Positions 7,304-13,846 of a DNA stretch of 16,169 nt are shown piece after piece; position 1 is the first letter of the stretch; each line of letters opens with the position of its first letter. This DNA is from an uncultured Dorea sp. (GTDB lineage Bacteria > Bacillota > Clostridia > Lachnospirales > Lachnospiraceae). Location: the NCBI GenBank assembly GCA_910589275.1, contig CAJUTH010000056.1, positions 1-16,169 on the forward strand. The letters run 5' to 3'. A program made the position numbers and the translations under genes. Under the pieces are notes generated by a model. The model saw only the letters and a list, made by a program, of their open reading frames with translations. It ran no database searches and was not told where the DNA came from.

Positions 7304-7346
7304 AAAAAATACCTCCTTGTGGTAATGTCGGGATAACCCTCCCACT
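7304..7346 (-). promoter_or_regulatory. rplA leader hairpin, putative L1-binding autoregulatory site
   Basis: On the minus strand GTGG pairs with CCAC as a lower stem, GGG with CCC as an upper stem (loop TTAT), with an asymmetric internal loop of GA against GACATTA. CCAC touches the Shine-Dalgarno AAGGAGG. Lower stem and internal loop are nearly identical to those before rplK (7812-7863). The GTGG-GA-GG...CC-GAC...TA-CCAC layout matches, from memory, the L1-stalk base of bacterial 23S rRNA. Binding by L1 is inference. Confidence 0.6.
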
Positions 7347-7385
7347 TTTTATATCACTGTAGTTACTGCACTATTTCTTCAAGGC

Positions 7386-7811
7386 CTACTCCGTAACAGT
7401 TACACCCATAGAACGGCAGGTTCCCTCTATCATACTCATGGCGCTCTCAATATTTGCCGCGTTGAGATCCGGCATCTTCATCTCTGCAATCTCACGAACC
7501 TGAGCCTTTGTGATTGTTGCAACTTTCTTCTTATTCGGTGTGCCTGAACCAGACTTAATGTTACATGCTTTCTTAATCAGAACCGGTGCCGGCGGAGTTT
7601 TTGTAATGAAGCTGAAACTTCTGTCACTGTAAACTGTAATAACTACAGGAATAATCAGGTCACCCTGATCAGCCGTTCTGGCATTGAACTGCTTGGTAAA
7701 CTCTACGATATTTACACCATGCTGTCCAAGGGCAGGTCCTACCGGAGGAGCCGGTGTTGCCTTACCTGCAGGAATCTGTAACTTGATATAACCTTGTACT
7801 TTTTTTGCCAT
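7386..7811 (-). CDS. rplK: 50S ribosomal protein L11
   Basis: A 141-residue L11, exactly the usual length, part of the GTPase-associated centre of the 50S subunit. Recognised by KVQGYIKLQIPAGKATPAPPVGPALGQHGVNI at the N-terminus, FNART, the PPAPVLIKKA segment and the C-terminal rRNA-binding part (MPDLNA...SMIEGTCRSMGV). The frame is open to 7862, but the ATG at 7811 follows AAGGAGG with good spacing and gives the family start MAKKVQG. It lies between nusG and rplA and has its own leader hairpin (7812-7863). Confidence 0.98.
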   Translation of the reverse strand: MAKKVQGYIKLQIPAGKATPAPPVGPALGQHGVNIVEFTKQFNARTADQGDLIIPVVITVYSDRSFSFITKTPPAPVLIKKACNIKSGSGTPNKKKVATITKAQVREIAEMKMPDLNAANIESAMSMIEGTCRSMGVTVTE

Positions 7812-7863
7812 GTTAATTACCTCCTTGTGGTAATGCCGGGAATGATAAAAATCCCCTCCCACT
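7812..7863 (-). promoter_or_regulatory. rplK leader hairpin, putative L1-binding autoregulatory site
   Basis: The same design as the rplA leader: GTGG/CCAC lower stem, internal loop GA against GGCATTA, then a longer upper stem GGGGAT/ATTCCC (one G-U pair) with loop TTTTATC. CCAC directly precedes the Shine-Dalgarno. The upper stem and loop differ from the rplA copy while the lower stem and internal loop are kept, as expected if those parts are recognised. L11-operon leaders are the known L1 target in E. coli; use here is inference. Confidence 0.62.
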
Positions 7864-7872
7864 TAATCTAAT

Positions 7873-8388
7873 TTACATTTTCTTCACTTCTGCGAAACTT
7901 AATTCTACTGGCGTCTCGCGGCCAAACAGCTCAACATTGATCGTCAGACTCTGCTTCTGCGGATTCATAGCGCGGACAATGCCCACTGTATCCGCCCACG
8001 CTCCTGCAATAACCTGAATGGTATCGCCGACCTCGTAGTCAACTACAATGTTATCACGCTTGATTCCCAGCCCGGCCATCTCAATATCTGTAAGAGGAAC
8101 CGGCTTGGAACCAGGACCTACGAATCCGGTTACGCCTCTGGTATTGCGGACCACGTACCATGTATCGTCATTCATAATCATATGAATCAGCACATAGCCG
8201 GGAAACATCTTTTTCTGAGAAGCCTTCTGGACTCCGTTCTTTAATTCAACCACATCCTGCATCGGAACTTGAACTTCCAGAATCTGATCCTCCAGATGTC
8301 TGTTCTCAATGGTTTTGTCAATGTTAGCCTTCACCTTGTTCTCATACCCGGAATAGGTATGAACAACATACCATTTTGCCTCTGACAT
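7873..8388 (-). CDS. nusG: Transcription termination/antitermination factor NusG
   Basis: A 171-residue NusG that binds RNA polymerase and affects pausing, termination and transcription-translation coupling. The N-terminal NGN domain starts KWYVVHTYSGYENKVK (5-20) and includes MFPGYVLIHMIMNDDTWYVVRNTRGVTGFVG (61-91). The KOW domain runs from about 118 to the end (YEVGDTIQVIAGAWADTVGIV, then ETPVELSFAEVKKM). Length and domain order are normal. AAAGGTG precedes the ATG. It is the third gene of the operon. A hairpin repeat lies in the 86 nt between secE and this gene. Confidence 0.98.
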   Translation of the reverse strand: MSEAKWYVVHTYSGYENKVKANIDKTIENRHLEDQILEVQVPMQDVVELKNGVQKASQKKMFPGYVLIHMIMNDDTWYVVRNTRGVTGFVGPGSKPVPLTDIEMAGLGIKRDNIVVDYEVGDTIQVIAGAWADTVGIVRAMNPQKQSLTINVELFGRETPVELSFAEVKKM

Positions 8389-8423
8389 AAAATCACCTTT
8401 CTTGCATGCAGTTTATCAGTTAC

Positions 8424-8474
8424 CTGTTACTGTTCACTCCGCTCACATATGCAAAATACTGTGTGCAGTAACAG
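8424..8474. repeat. Intra-operon hairpin repeat between secE and nusG (copy B)
   Basis: A perfect 9-bp inverted repeat, CTGTTACTG (8424-8432) with CAGTAACAG (8466-8474), can be extended inside by CACA/TGTG. It touches the secE stop codon (8475-8477). It shares the 16-nt string GTTACTGTTCACTCCG with the repeat at 9021. Because it is transcribed within the operon, it could affect mRNA stability or processing between secE and nusG. Confidence 0.6.
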
Positions 8475-8669
8475 TTATCTTACTAATAAATCCACCCCGT
8501 TCTGTACTAGGAAATCAACAACTGCAATGATGACCCCAAGTACCACGGATACAGAAACGACTGCCGCTGTCTGTTTTGCAAGTGTCTCTTTGTCCGGCCA
8601 GATGATCTTACGGAACTCTGCCTTCAGACCCTTGAACCAACTCTTTTTCTGAGCTTCCTTTTTAGCCAT
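8475..8669 (-). CDS. secE: Preprotein translocase subunit SecE
   Basis: A 64-residue SecE, the short single-TM form of Gram-positives. It is the clamp subunit of the SecYEG channel. The amphipathic segment WFKGLKAEFRKIIWPDKETL (11-30) with the conserved W-P pair is followed by one TM helix (about 33-60). GGGAGGAG precedes the ATG at 8669. It sits in the classic rpmG-secE-nusG order, with 27 nt to the rpmG stop and no tRNA-Trp gene between them. Confidence 0.97.
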   Translation of the reverse strand: MAKKEAQKKSWFKGLKAEFRKIIWPDKETLAKQTAAVVSVSVVLGVIIAVVDFLVQNGVDLLVR

Positions 8670-8696
8670 AATCTACACACTCCTCCCAAAAACAGA

Positions 8697-8846
8697 CTAC
8701 TTCGTCTCTTTGTGCATCGTGTGTGATTTGCAGAACCTGCAGTACTTCTTCGTCTGCATACGCTCAGGATGAGCTTTCTTATCCTTTGTCATGTTGTAGT
8801 TCCGCTGCTTGCACTCTGTACATTCTAAAGTAATTCTTGTACGCAC
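8697..8846 (-). CDS. rpmG: 50S ribosomal protein L33, GTG start
   Basis: A 49-residue L33. The translation begins (V/M)RTRITLECTECKQRNYN and ends KKYCRFCKSHTMHKETK. It has two CxxC pairs (Cys9/Cys12 and Cys36/Cys39), so it is the zinc-binding paralogue. The start is GTG at 8844-8846, preceded by GAGGTGG at a suitable distance; no ATG gives the conserved N-terminus. Its short length and non-ATG start make it easy to miss. It is the first gene of the secE-nusG-rplK-rplA operon and has a leader of about 100 nt behind the promoter at 8953-8982. Confidence 0.96.
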   Translation of the reverse strand: MRTRITLECTECKQRNYNMTKDKKAHPERMQTKKYCRFCKSHTMHKETK

Positions 8847-8890
8847 AACTTCCACCTCGCTTCGTATATACATATTTTACGTGTTACGTT

Positions 8891-8909
8891 GGTAGCTTGC
8901 GAGGCTACC
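8891..8909 (-). promoter_or_regulatory. Leader hairpin of the rpmG operon
   Basis: A 6-bp perfect stem, GGTAGC (8891-8896) with GCTACC (8904-8909), with a 7-nt loop, sits in the rpmG leader about 45 nt before the GTG. No U-tract follows, so it is not a terminator. The function is unknown. Confidence 0.4.
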
Positions 8910-8952
8910 TAAAATTAGGCATAAAAAAAAGACCTACTTCCATCGCTAGAAT

Positions 8953-8982
8953 ACTATAGCATAGTATCCGCCCGAAAGTCAA
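8953..8982 (-). promoter_or_regulatory. Extended -10 promoter of the rpmG-secE-nusG-rplK-rplA operon
   Basis: On the minus strand TTGACT (plus 8977-8982), an 18-bp spacer and TATAGT (plus 8953-8958) preceded by TG-C form a strong sigma-A promoter. The -10 lies in a 7-bp inverted repeat (ATACTAT 8951-8957 with ATAGTAT 8961-8967). Confidence 0.82.
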
Positions 8983-9019
8983 GTCTTTTTCACTGATTTT
9001 CCCGTATACCGCCATTACC

Positions 9020-9048
9020 GGTTACTGTTCACTCCGTTCTCAGTAACC
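9020..9048. repeat. Hairpin repeat between DUF1015 gene and rpmG promoter (copy C)
   Basis: A perfect 8-bp inverted repeat, GGTTACTG (9020-9027) with CAGTAACC (9041-9048), lies just past the stop of the DUF1015 gene and upstream of the rpmG promoter. It shares GTTACTGTTCACTCCG with copy B. It may act as the 3' hairpin of the DUF1015 transcript, but no U-tract follows. Confidence 0.6.
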
Positions 9049-9056
9049 TTTACTGA

Positions 9057-10352
9057 TTACAGTTCTCTGCAAGGGGTGCTGCTATGGTGAACATCAAGTC
9101 TCCGGCATTCCATATAATACCGCTTCTGGGACTCCATTCCCATGGAAAATGTCTTCCGCGGCAAAACGCCTCCCGCACAAATTGCTGGAAATAAAGAGCT
9201 CTTATCAATCGGACGAAGCAGCATGCCGCAGACATTTTCTTCCTTAGAAAGCTCCTCTACCGCTTCCGGGCTATGTACATAATCAAGCTCCAATCCAGCA
9301 TGCCCCTCTATATATTTATCCAGAAAATGCTGCAGCAGTTCTACCGCCAGATGTCCTCCTGTATCAGACAGTTTCATTCCTATTCTGCATCCGCGCTGGA
9401 TAAATATGATATCTGCTTCTCCTTCCTCGCTGCACTTTTCTACACCGCAGTTTCTAAGATTCTTTAAATATATTTCAAACCGGCTCACTATGGTATCAAG
9501 TCTGCCGCCATAAAGCACTCTATGAATCGCCTCAAACTGAAGCGCGGGACAATGCAGATTCACTACCTCCACAAGAGCATACCTGCCCGGATGTTTCTTT
9601 GCTTCTTCCGCCGGCAGTCCTTCCTTAAGATTTTCCCAGCAGGTCTTCGCCGCGGCAAGAGAATGGTTTCCATCCCCCGCCGCAAGGAATATCTCTGGAT
9701 TCTTACGTTCAAGCTTTTCAATCTCTTTCGTCAGAGCCTCTGCTTCCCTTCCTTCAACGGCATAACCGCACACCTTCCCTCCGCCGAACATCAATTCCGT
9801 ATCATACAGCCTGCGAAGCCCCTCTTTCTTCTGATATAAAGACTCCAGCAATCGACCGTCTGCATCGTCCAGCAGCATCATGATATGAGGGCTTTCAATC
9901 AATGCATGTTCCCGGATTCCTACCCGAACCGGAATCCTTTCCTGAACAGTCTCTTCTGTTGCCCTTACCGGCTTTGCGGAATTCTCCGTATAATCATAAG
10001 CCTCCAAATCAAGGGCAGCAATCAATCCCGCGCGGACGCCCGCCTCCGTCTCCCGGACCGTGAGCACATATCCTTCATGAACCCTCTCCGTCAGAACTCC
10101 TTCCGCCAGATATCGCCGCATATTCGATTGGATTCCGGCCAGCCTCCGGGTATATGCCTCTTCATCTTCAGCTAGCAGATATGCTTCCGGATAAATAATA
10201 TGAAAGGTTGACGGCACATCGCCTACGCATTGCTTTACCTGCTCCCAATACTCCGGCTGGCTGGTAAACTGGTCACAGGCGATTACCGCCCATTTTTTCT
10301 TGTCAATCCTATCCGCCGGCAATAAAATATCCGCCCCGCGTAAACATGCCAT
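9057..10352 (-). CDS. DUF1015 family protein
   Basis: A 431-residue cytosolic protein of the DUF1015 family, whose activity is not established. Family features are the N-terminal GADILLPAD with WAVIACDQFTSQPEYWEQV, a central IESPHIMMLLDD segment, and AAGDGNHSLAAAK (about 224-236), the family's conserved DGxH-type motif, followed by HPGRYALVEVVNLHCPALQFEAIHRV. No signal peptide or TM helix is seen. The frame is open to 10370, but ATGAGGGAGG there is the Shine-Dalgarno region; the ATG at 10352 (MACLRGAD) is 8 nt downstream and is preferred. It appears to be a single-gene unit, between the XRE terminator and the rpmG promoter. Relatives often sit near serine-biosynthesis genes, but none are here. 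Confidence 0.88.
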   Translation of the reverse strand: MACLRGADILLPADRIDKKKWAVIACDQFTSQPEYWEQVKQCVGDVPSTFHIIYPEAYLLAEDEEAYTRRLAGIQSNMRRYLAEGVLTERVHEGYVLTVRETEAGVRAGLIAALDLEAYDYTENSAKPVRATEETVQERIPVRVGIREHALIESPHIMMLLDDADGRLLESLYQKKEGLRRLYDTELMFGGGKVCGYAVEGREAEALTKEIEKLERKNPEIFLAAGDGNHSLAAAKTCWENLKEGLPAEEAKKHPGRYALVEVVNLHCPALQFEAIHRVLYGGRLDTIVSRFEIYLKNLRNCGVEKCSEEGEADIIFIQRGCRIGMKLSDTGGHLAVELLQHFLDKYIEGHAGLELDYVHSPEAVEELSKEENVCGMLLRPIDKSSLFPAICAGGVLPRKTFSMGMESQKRYYMECRRLDVHHSSTPCREL

Positions 10353-10431
10353 GGCTTTTGCCTCCCTCATTAGTTATAATCTTCTCTATTATAATCTATT
10401 TCCAGCAAATATACTATAAAAATATTCCATC

Positions 10432-10456
10432 AAAAAACAGACGGAATTTCCGCCTG
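10432..10456 (-). terminator. Rho-independent terminator of the XRE regulator operon
   Basis: On the minus strand an 8-bp stem (plus 10449-10456 with 10438-10445, one G-U pair) with a 3-nt loop is followed by six U residues (plus A-run 10432-10437). It lies about 60 nt past the stop of the second XRE gene. Confidence 0.85.
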
Positions 10457-10514
10457 CCTTTTATACAGTATTCAATTGTAATCTGCCGCCTTTTATATCT
10501 CTAGAACGCCTTAA

Positions 10515-10754
10515 TTAACCTTCCTCTGGCGTCCAGTCTCTGCCAATCAGCACATCCATAGATACCTCAAATATATCCGCCATTTTCCATAGCATAAATA
10601 TATCCGGAAGCCTCTTTCCAATCTCATAACCGGCAAGAGACGTCCTATGAATCCACAGCTTTTTAGCAAGCTGAGTCTGCGACAAATTTTTTTCTTCCCT
10701 AAACCGTTTAATATTTCTCCCGACGACTCCTCTGCTCTCCTCTTTTGTCTTCAT
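10515..10754 (-). CDS. XRE-family HTH regulator, second gene of the pair
   Basis: A 79-residue protein that is almost entirely a Cro/C1-type helix-turn-helix (about 10-70): NIKRFREEKNLSQTQLAKKL, then the recognition helix region HRTSLAGYEIGKRLPD and DIFEVSMDVLIGR. No sensor domain is present, so it may need a partner. Its ATG lies inside the upstream XRE gene; the two overlap by 47 nt in different frames, with GGAAGG just before the start. Translational coupling and joint action are inferred. The targets are unknown. Confidence 0.82.
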   Translation of the reverse strand: MKTKEESRGVVGRNIKRFREEKNLSQTQLAKKLWIHRTSLAGYEIGKRLPDIFMLWKMADIFEVSMDVLIGRDWTPEEG

Positions 10755-11094
10755 GCGGACCTTCCATATTCTCCCTCAAATTTTTCTTTAGATCCAAAAC
10801 TGCCCGGCTGATAACTTTCAATTCTCCTATACTGCAGTCCTCCAAAGCGTCCATGATCTCGCCCTGATAAATTCTCGAAGCATAATCAAGACTGTCGCAG
10901 AGAAGACTATCAGCAGACACATGCAGAGCATTAGAGGCTTTTACCAGAAAATCTATGCTGAGCGTCGTCTTGGCGTTTTCTACATGACTGATATGAGGAA
11001 CCGAATACTCAATCTCGCCGGCAAGCTGTTCCTGTGAATAATTCATTGCCCTGCGCGCCTGTCTGATCCGTTTTCCCAGCTTCCTGTAATCCAT
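10708..11094 (-). CDS. XRE-family HTH regulator, first gene of the pair
   Basis: A 128-residue transcription regulator with an N-terminal Cro/C1-type helix-turn-helix (about 5-65: LGKRIRQARRAMNYSQEQLA, then SVPHISHVENAKTTLS). A helical tail (about 70-110: SRIYQGEIMDALEDCSIGELKVISRAVLDLKKNL) may dimerise, and the C-terminus is Arg/Lys/Glu-rich. GGAGG stands 7 nt before the ATG at 11094. It overlaps the next XRE gene by 47 nt, and both end at the terminator at 10432-10456. The strongly charged C-terminus coincides with the overlap and may reflect that constraint. Confidence 0.85.
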   Translation of the reverse strand: MDYRKLGKRIRQARRAMNYSQEQLAGEIEYSVPHISHVENAKTTLSIDFLVKASNALHVSADSLLCDSLDYASRIYQGEIMDALEDCSIGELKVISRAVLDLKKNLRENMEGPHEDKRGEQRSRREKY

Positions 11095-11203
11095 TTCTTT
11101 ACCTCCAGTGCTCTTACAGCCATTTTAATGAATACGCTTTTGCATGACCATTAAGCACAAAGATAGTTATTTCCTTATGATTTAAATTCTATGAATTTTT
11201 CCC

Positions 11204-11287
11204 GCCGCAAAATCGTTACTGTTCCCTCCAGTCACAGCAACTTTTGCAAATCTATTTAAAATTCGCTTCGCAAATGGGTTATGCGGC
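11204..11287. repeat. Multi-hairpin dispersed repeat (copy D)
   Basis: The element is bounded by GCCGCA (11204-11209) and its complement TGCGGC (11282-11287). Inside is an imperfect inverted repeat, GTTACTG (11215-11221) with CAGCAAC (11235-11241), whose left arm plus loop (GTTACTGTTCCCTCC) is one base off copies B and C. TTTGC-containing short inverted repeats follow. Read on the minus strand, the part order equals that of copy A at 31-105. Confidence 0.5.
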
Positions 11288-11379
11288 TTATTAATCCAAA
11301 TTTCGTTACCATCCGCAGGTTTATTTACGAACACTAACGTTTTTATAGAATAAAACCATGGATTTCTTACACAAAGATA

Positions 11380-11408
11380 TGGAAAAATTTCCAAAAAAGT
11401 TGTACAAT
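11380..11408 (+). promoter_or_regulatory. Candidate promoter of glgCD
   Basis: TGGAAA (11380-11385), a 17-bp spacer and TACAAT (11403-11408) lie about 34 nt before the glgC start. An inverted repeat, TGGAAA with TTTCCA (11388-11393), overlaps the -35 and could be an operator. The -35 match is only four of six. Confidence 0.4.
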
Positions 11409-11441
11409 ATAAACATATAACATTTAAGAAGGGAGTTCATT

Positions 11442-12581
11442 ATGAAGCACAATGATATGTTAGCAATGATTCTTGCCGGCGGACGTGGTTCCCGTCTGCA
11501 TGATCTAACCAACAAAGTCGCAAAACCGGCTGTATCATACGGTGGAAAATATAAAATTATCGATTTTCCGATTAGTAACTGCGCAAATAGTGGTATTGAT
11601 GTAGTTGGTGTCCTGACCCAATATGAGTCAGTTATTTTGAACAGCTATGTAGCTGCGGGGGGGCGCTGGGGTCTTGACGCAAAAGACAGCGGCGTATATG
11701 TATTGCCGCCCCGCGAGAAAGCAGACGCGAATCTCGATGTTTACCGGGGTACTGCTGACGCGATTTCACAGAATATTGATTTTATTGATACTTTCAGCCC
11801 AGAGTACCTGCTGGTCCTCTCCGGCGACCATATCTACAAGATGGATTATGACAAGATGTTAGACTTCCACAAAGAAAACGGCGCAGACGCTACCATCGCT
11901 GTTATCGAAGTTCCCATGAAGGAAGCAAGCCGTTTTGGTATCATGAACACCGATGAAAACGGACAAATCGTAGAGTTTGAGGAGAAACCGCCGCAGCCGA
12001 AGAGCAATCTGGCTTCGATGGGCATCTATATCTTCTCATGGAAGCTGCTCCGCAAGATGCTGGTTGCTGATATGAAAAACGCCGAATCCAACCATGATTT
12101 CGGCAAGGATATTATTCCTGCTCTTCTAAACGACAACCGCAAGCTTATGGCTTACAAATTTAAAGGTTATTGGAAGGATGTTGGAACTATTGACTCCCTC
12201 TGGGAAGCTAACATGGATCTCCTTGATAAGAAGAGCGCTCTGGATCTTGGCGACTCTTCTTGGAAGATTTATACCGAAGATACGAATTCCCTGCCTCAAT
12301 ACATAGGTCAAGACGCAGAGATTAGCCGTGCGTTTATTACTCAGGGCTGTGTGATCGACGGACAGGTTAAAAATTCTGTCCTGTTTACAGGCGCTAAGGT
12401 TGCTGCAGGAGCCAAGGTCATCGATTCCGTACTGATGCCCGGCGCTGTTGTAGAAGAAGGCGCTATCGTAACGCGCGCATTAGTTGCAGACGGAATAAAG
12501 ATCGGCGCCCGCGCCGTCGTTGGCTCTGCAGACAGTGAGAATATTGAACTAGTTGCAAAACGAGTAAAGGGGGAGGAATAA
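11442..12581 (+). CDS. glgC: Glucose-1-phosphate adenylyltransferase, catalytic subunit
   Basis: A 379-residue enzyme making ADP-glucose and pyrophosphate from ATP and glucose-1-phosphate, the committed step of glycogen synthesis. The nucleotidyltransferase domain carries GGRGSRL (13-19), KPAVSYGGKYKIIDF (28-42), YRGTADA (101-107), the metal-binding SGDHIYKMDY (127-136), FEEKP (179-183) and SMGIYIF (192-198). The C-terminal left-handed beta-helix covers about 285-375. Motifs are intact, so it is catalytic. AAGGGAG precedes the ATG. glgD follows after one nucleotide, its ribosome binding site lying in the last glgC codons, so the two are coupled. Confidence 0.97.
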   Translation: MKHNDMLAMILAGGRGSRLHDLTNKVAKPAVSYGGKYKIIDFPISNCANSGIDVVGVLTQYESVILNSYVAAGGRWGLDAKDSGVYVLPPREKADANLDVYRGTADAISQNIDFIDTFSPEYLLVLSGDHIYKMDYDKMLDFHKENGADATIAVIEVPMKEASRFGIMNTDENGQIVEFEEKPPQPKSNLASMGIYIFSWKLLRKMLVADMKNAESNHDFGKDIIPALLNDNRKLMAYKFKGYWKDVGTIDSLWEANMDLLDKKSALDLGDSSWKIYTEDTNSLPQYIGQDAEISRAFITQGCVIDGQVKNSVLFTGAKVAAGAKVIDSVLMPGAVVEEGAIVTRALVADGIKIGARAVVGSADSENIELVAKRVKGEE

Positions 12582-12582
12582 T

Positions 12583-13695
12583 ATGAGTAAAGCACTTGGT
12601 ATTATTAATTTCGCCGGAAATCATATTAACGTTCGCGGCCTTCAGTTTTACCGTCCGGTTGGAGCTATTTCCTTCCTTGGAAGATACCGTGTCATCGATT
12701 TCCCGGTTTCAAATTTCAGCAACAGCGGTATTGAAAACATCCACGTATATGTGCGCCGCAAACCAAGATCTCTGGCCGAGCACCTTGGAACAGGACGCCA
12801 TTATAACATCAATTCCAAACGCGGAAGACTGCATCTTTTGTTTGCAGAAGAAGGCATGGAAAGCCTGTACAGCAACGACATTTCCGCTTATATTGACAAC
12901 ATTGAGGTTATTGAAAATGCGTCCGGCGAGTATGTAATCATCGCACCAAGCTGTATGGTATTCAAACAGGATTTTGATGCGCTTTTGAACCAGCATATTG
13001 AATCCGGCGCCGATATCACACTTTTATATCACTCTACTGACGAAGCAAAGGATAAGTTTTTAACCTGCCAGACTCTAGAGCTGAACAAACAGAAAGGCGT
13101 TACCGCTATTTCACCAAACCGGGGCAGCAAAAAGAGCCAGTACATCTTTATGGATACTTATGTAATGAAGAGAGAGCTCTTTATTGACCTGATTAAAAAC
13201 ACCCACAAATCCTCTGCGCTGTACACGCTGAAAGATGCTGTAAACCTTGCATGTCAGGAGATGGATGTGCGGGCTGTTGCACACCGCGGTTTCTTTGCTT
13301 CTATCACAGATTTCAAAGCTTACTATGACGCTAATCTGGATTTGATTGACTACAAGACAGCTTGTTCTCTGTTTGATGAAGACTGGCCGATTTACACCAG
13401 AACAAACGATTCCTGCCCGACCCAGTATTTTGAGGATGCCCGTGTAAAAGCCTCCATCGTTTCCAACGGATGCTTGATTGAAGGCACCATTGAAAATTCT
13501 GTCCTCGGACGAGGCTGCGTTATCAAAAAAGGCGCATCTATTAAAAACTGTGTAATACTTCCAGATGTTATAGTAGGAGAAGATACCGTCCTTGAAAATG
13601 TAGTTGTTGACAAACATGCAAGGATTACCAAAGTAAAAGAGGTAAAAGGAACCCCTGAAAATCCAGGATACGTAAAACGCGGCGATTCCTTGTAG
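12583..13695 (+). CDS. glgD: GlgD, regulatory-type paralogue of GlgC
   Basis: A 370-residue paralogue of GlgC that in Firmicutes forms a hetero-oligomer with it and raises its activity. The fold is kept (FLGRYRVIDFPVSNFSNSGI at 31-50; beta-helix with the NSVLGRGCVIKKGASIKNC repeat region near the end), but catalytic motifs are lost. Where GlgC has GGRGSRL there is NFAGNHINVRGL; where GlgC has SGDHIYKMDY there is APSCMVFKQDF (121-131); YRGTADA is replaced. It is therefore unlikely to be catalytic alone. GGGGGAGG stands before the ATG. It is the second and last gene of the operon, which ends at 13754-13800 without glgA, glgB or glgP in view. Confidence 0.96.
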   Translation: MSKALGIINFAGNHINVRGLQFYRPVGAISFLGRYRVIDFPVSNFSNSGIENIHVYVRRKPRSLAEHLGTGRHYNINSKRGRLHLLFAEEGMESLYSNDISAYIDNIEVIENASGEYVIIAPSCMVFKQDFDALLNQHIESGADITLLYHSTDEAKDKFLTCQTLELNKQKGVTAISPNRGSKKSQYIFMDTYVMKRELFIDLIKNTHKSSALYTLKDAVNLACQEMDVRAVAHRGFFASITDFKAYYDANLDLIDYKTACSLFDEDWPIYTRTNDSCPTQYFEDARVKASIVSNGCLIEGTIENSVLGRGCVIKKGASIKNCVILPDVIVGEDTVLENVVVDKHARITKVKEVKGTPENPGYVKRGDSL

Positions 13696-13753
13696 AAACC
13701 ATTTATTCTGCTTGCATCGTGCCGACGCGTCTTCCTGTGCTCCAAAACACAAC

Positions 13754-13800
13754 AAACCGCTGCCCCAAAGAGCCTGCCTCTTCTGGGACGGCGGTTTTCC
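13754..13800 (+). terminator. Terminator of glgCD
   Basis: AAACCGC (13754-13760) pairs with GCGGTTT (13791-13797). Inside, CCC/GGG and AAGAG/CTCTT extend the stem around a 5-nt loop. TTTT and further T-rich sequence follow. It lies 58 nt after the glgD stop. A T-rich complement on the other side means it could also work weakly on the minus strand. Confidence 0.8.
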
Positions 13801-13846
13801 TTTCAACCAGCCTTTATAAATCTATTCTTTCATAGGAGTTTATATT

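Larger units (their letters stand above)
11095..11441. other. 347-bp intergenic region between XRE gene and glgC
   Basis: No credible gene is seen. A 70-codon minus-strand frame here (11182-11394) has no ribosome binding site and runs through the repeat. The region is A/T-rich and holds repeat copy D (11204-11287), the 5' region of the XRE operon and the candidate glgC promoter (11380-11408). Confidence 0.7.

Noticed and set aside
8670..8696. tRNA-Trp gene often found between rpmG and secE
   Set aside because: The gap is only 27 nt and holds just the secE ribosome binding site.
8925..8942. Five-codon leader peptide (MPNFR) in the rpmG leader
   Set aside because: There is no good Shine-Dalgarno, no run of regulatory codons and no terminator/antiterminator pair downstream.
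11182..11394. 70-codon minus-strand open frame between the XRE genes and glgC
   Set aside because: No Shine-Dalgarno. About half of it is repeat copy D, so it is better explained as chance coding through a dispersed repeat.
13111..13806. 231-codon minus-strand open frame opposite glgD
   Set aside because: It lies almost wholly antisense to glgD, whose family is certain. It has no ribosome binding site and no recognisable domain, and it reads through the glgCD terminator.
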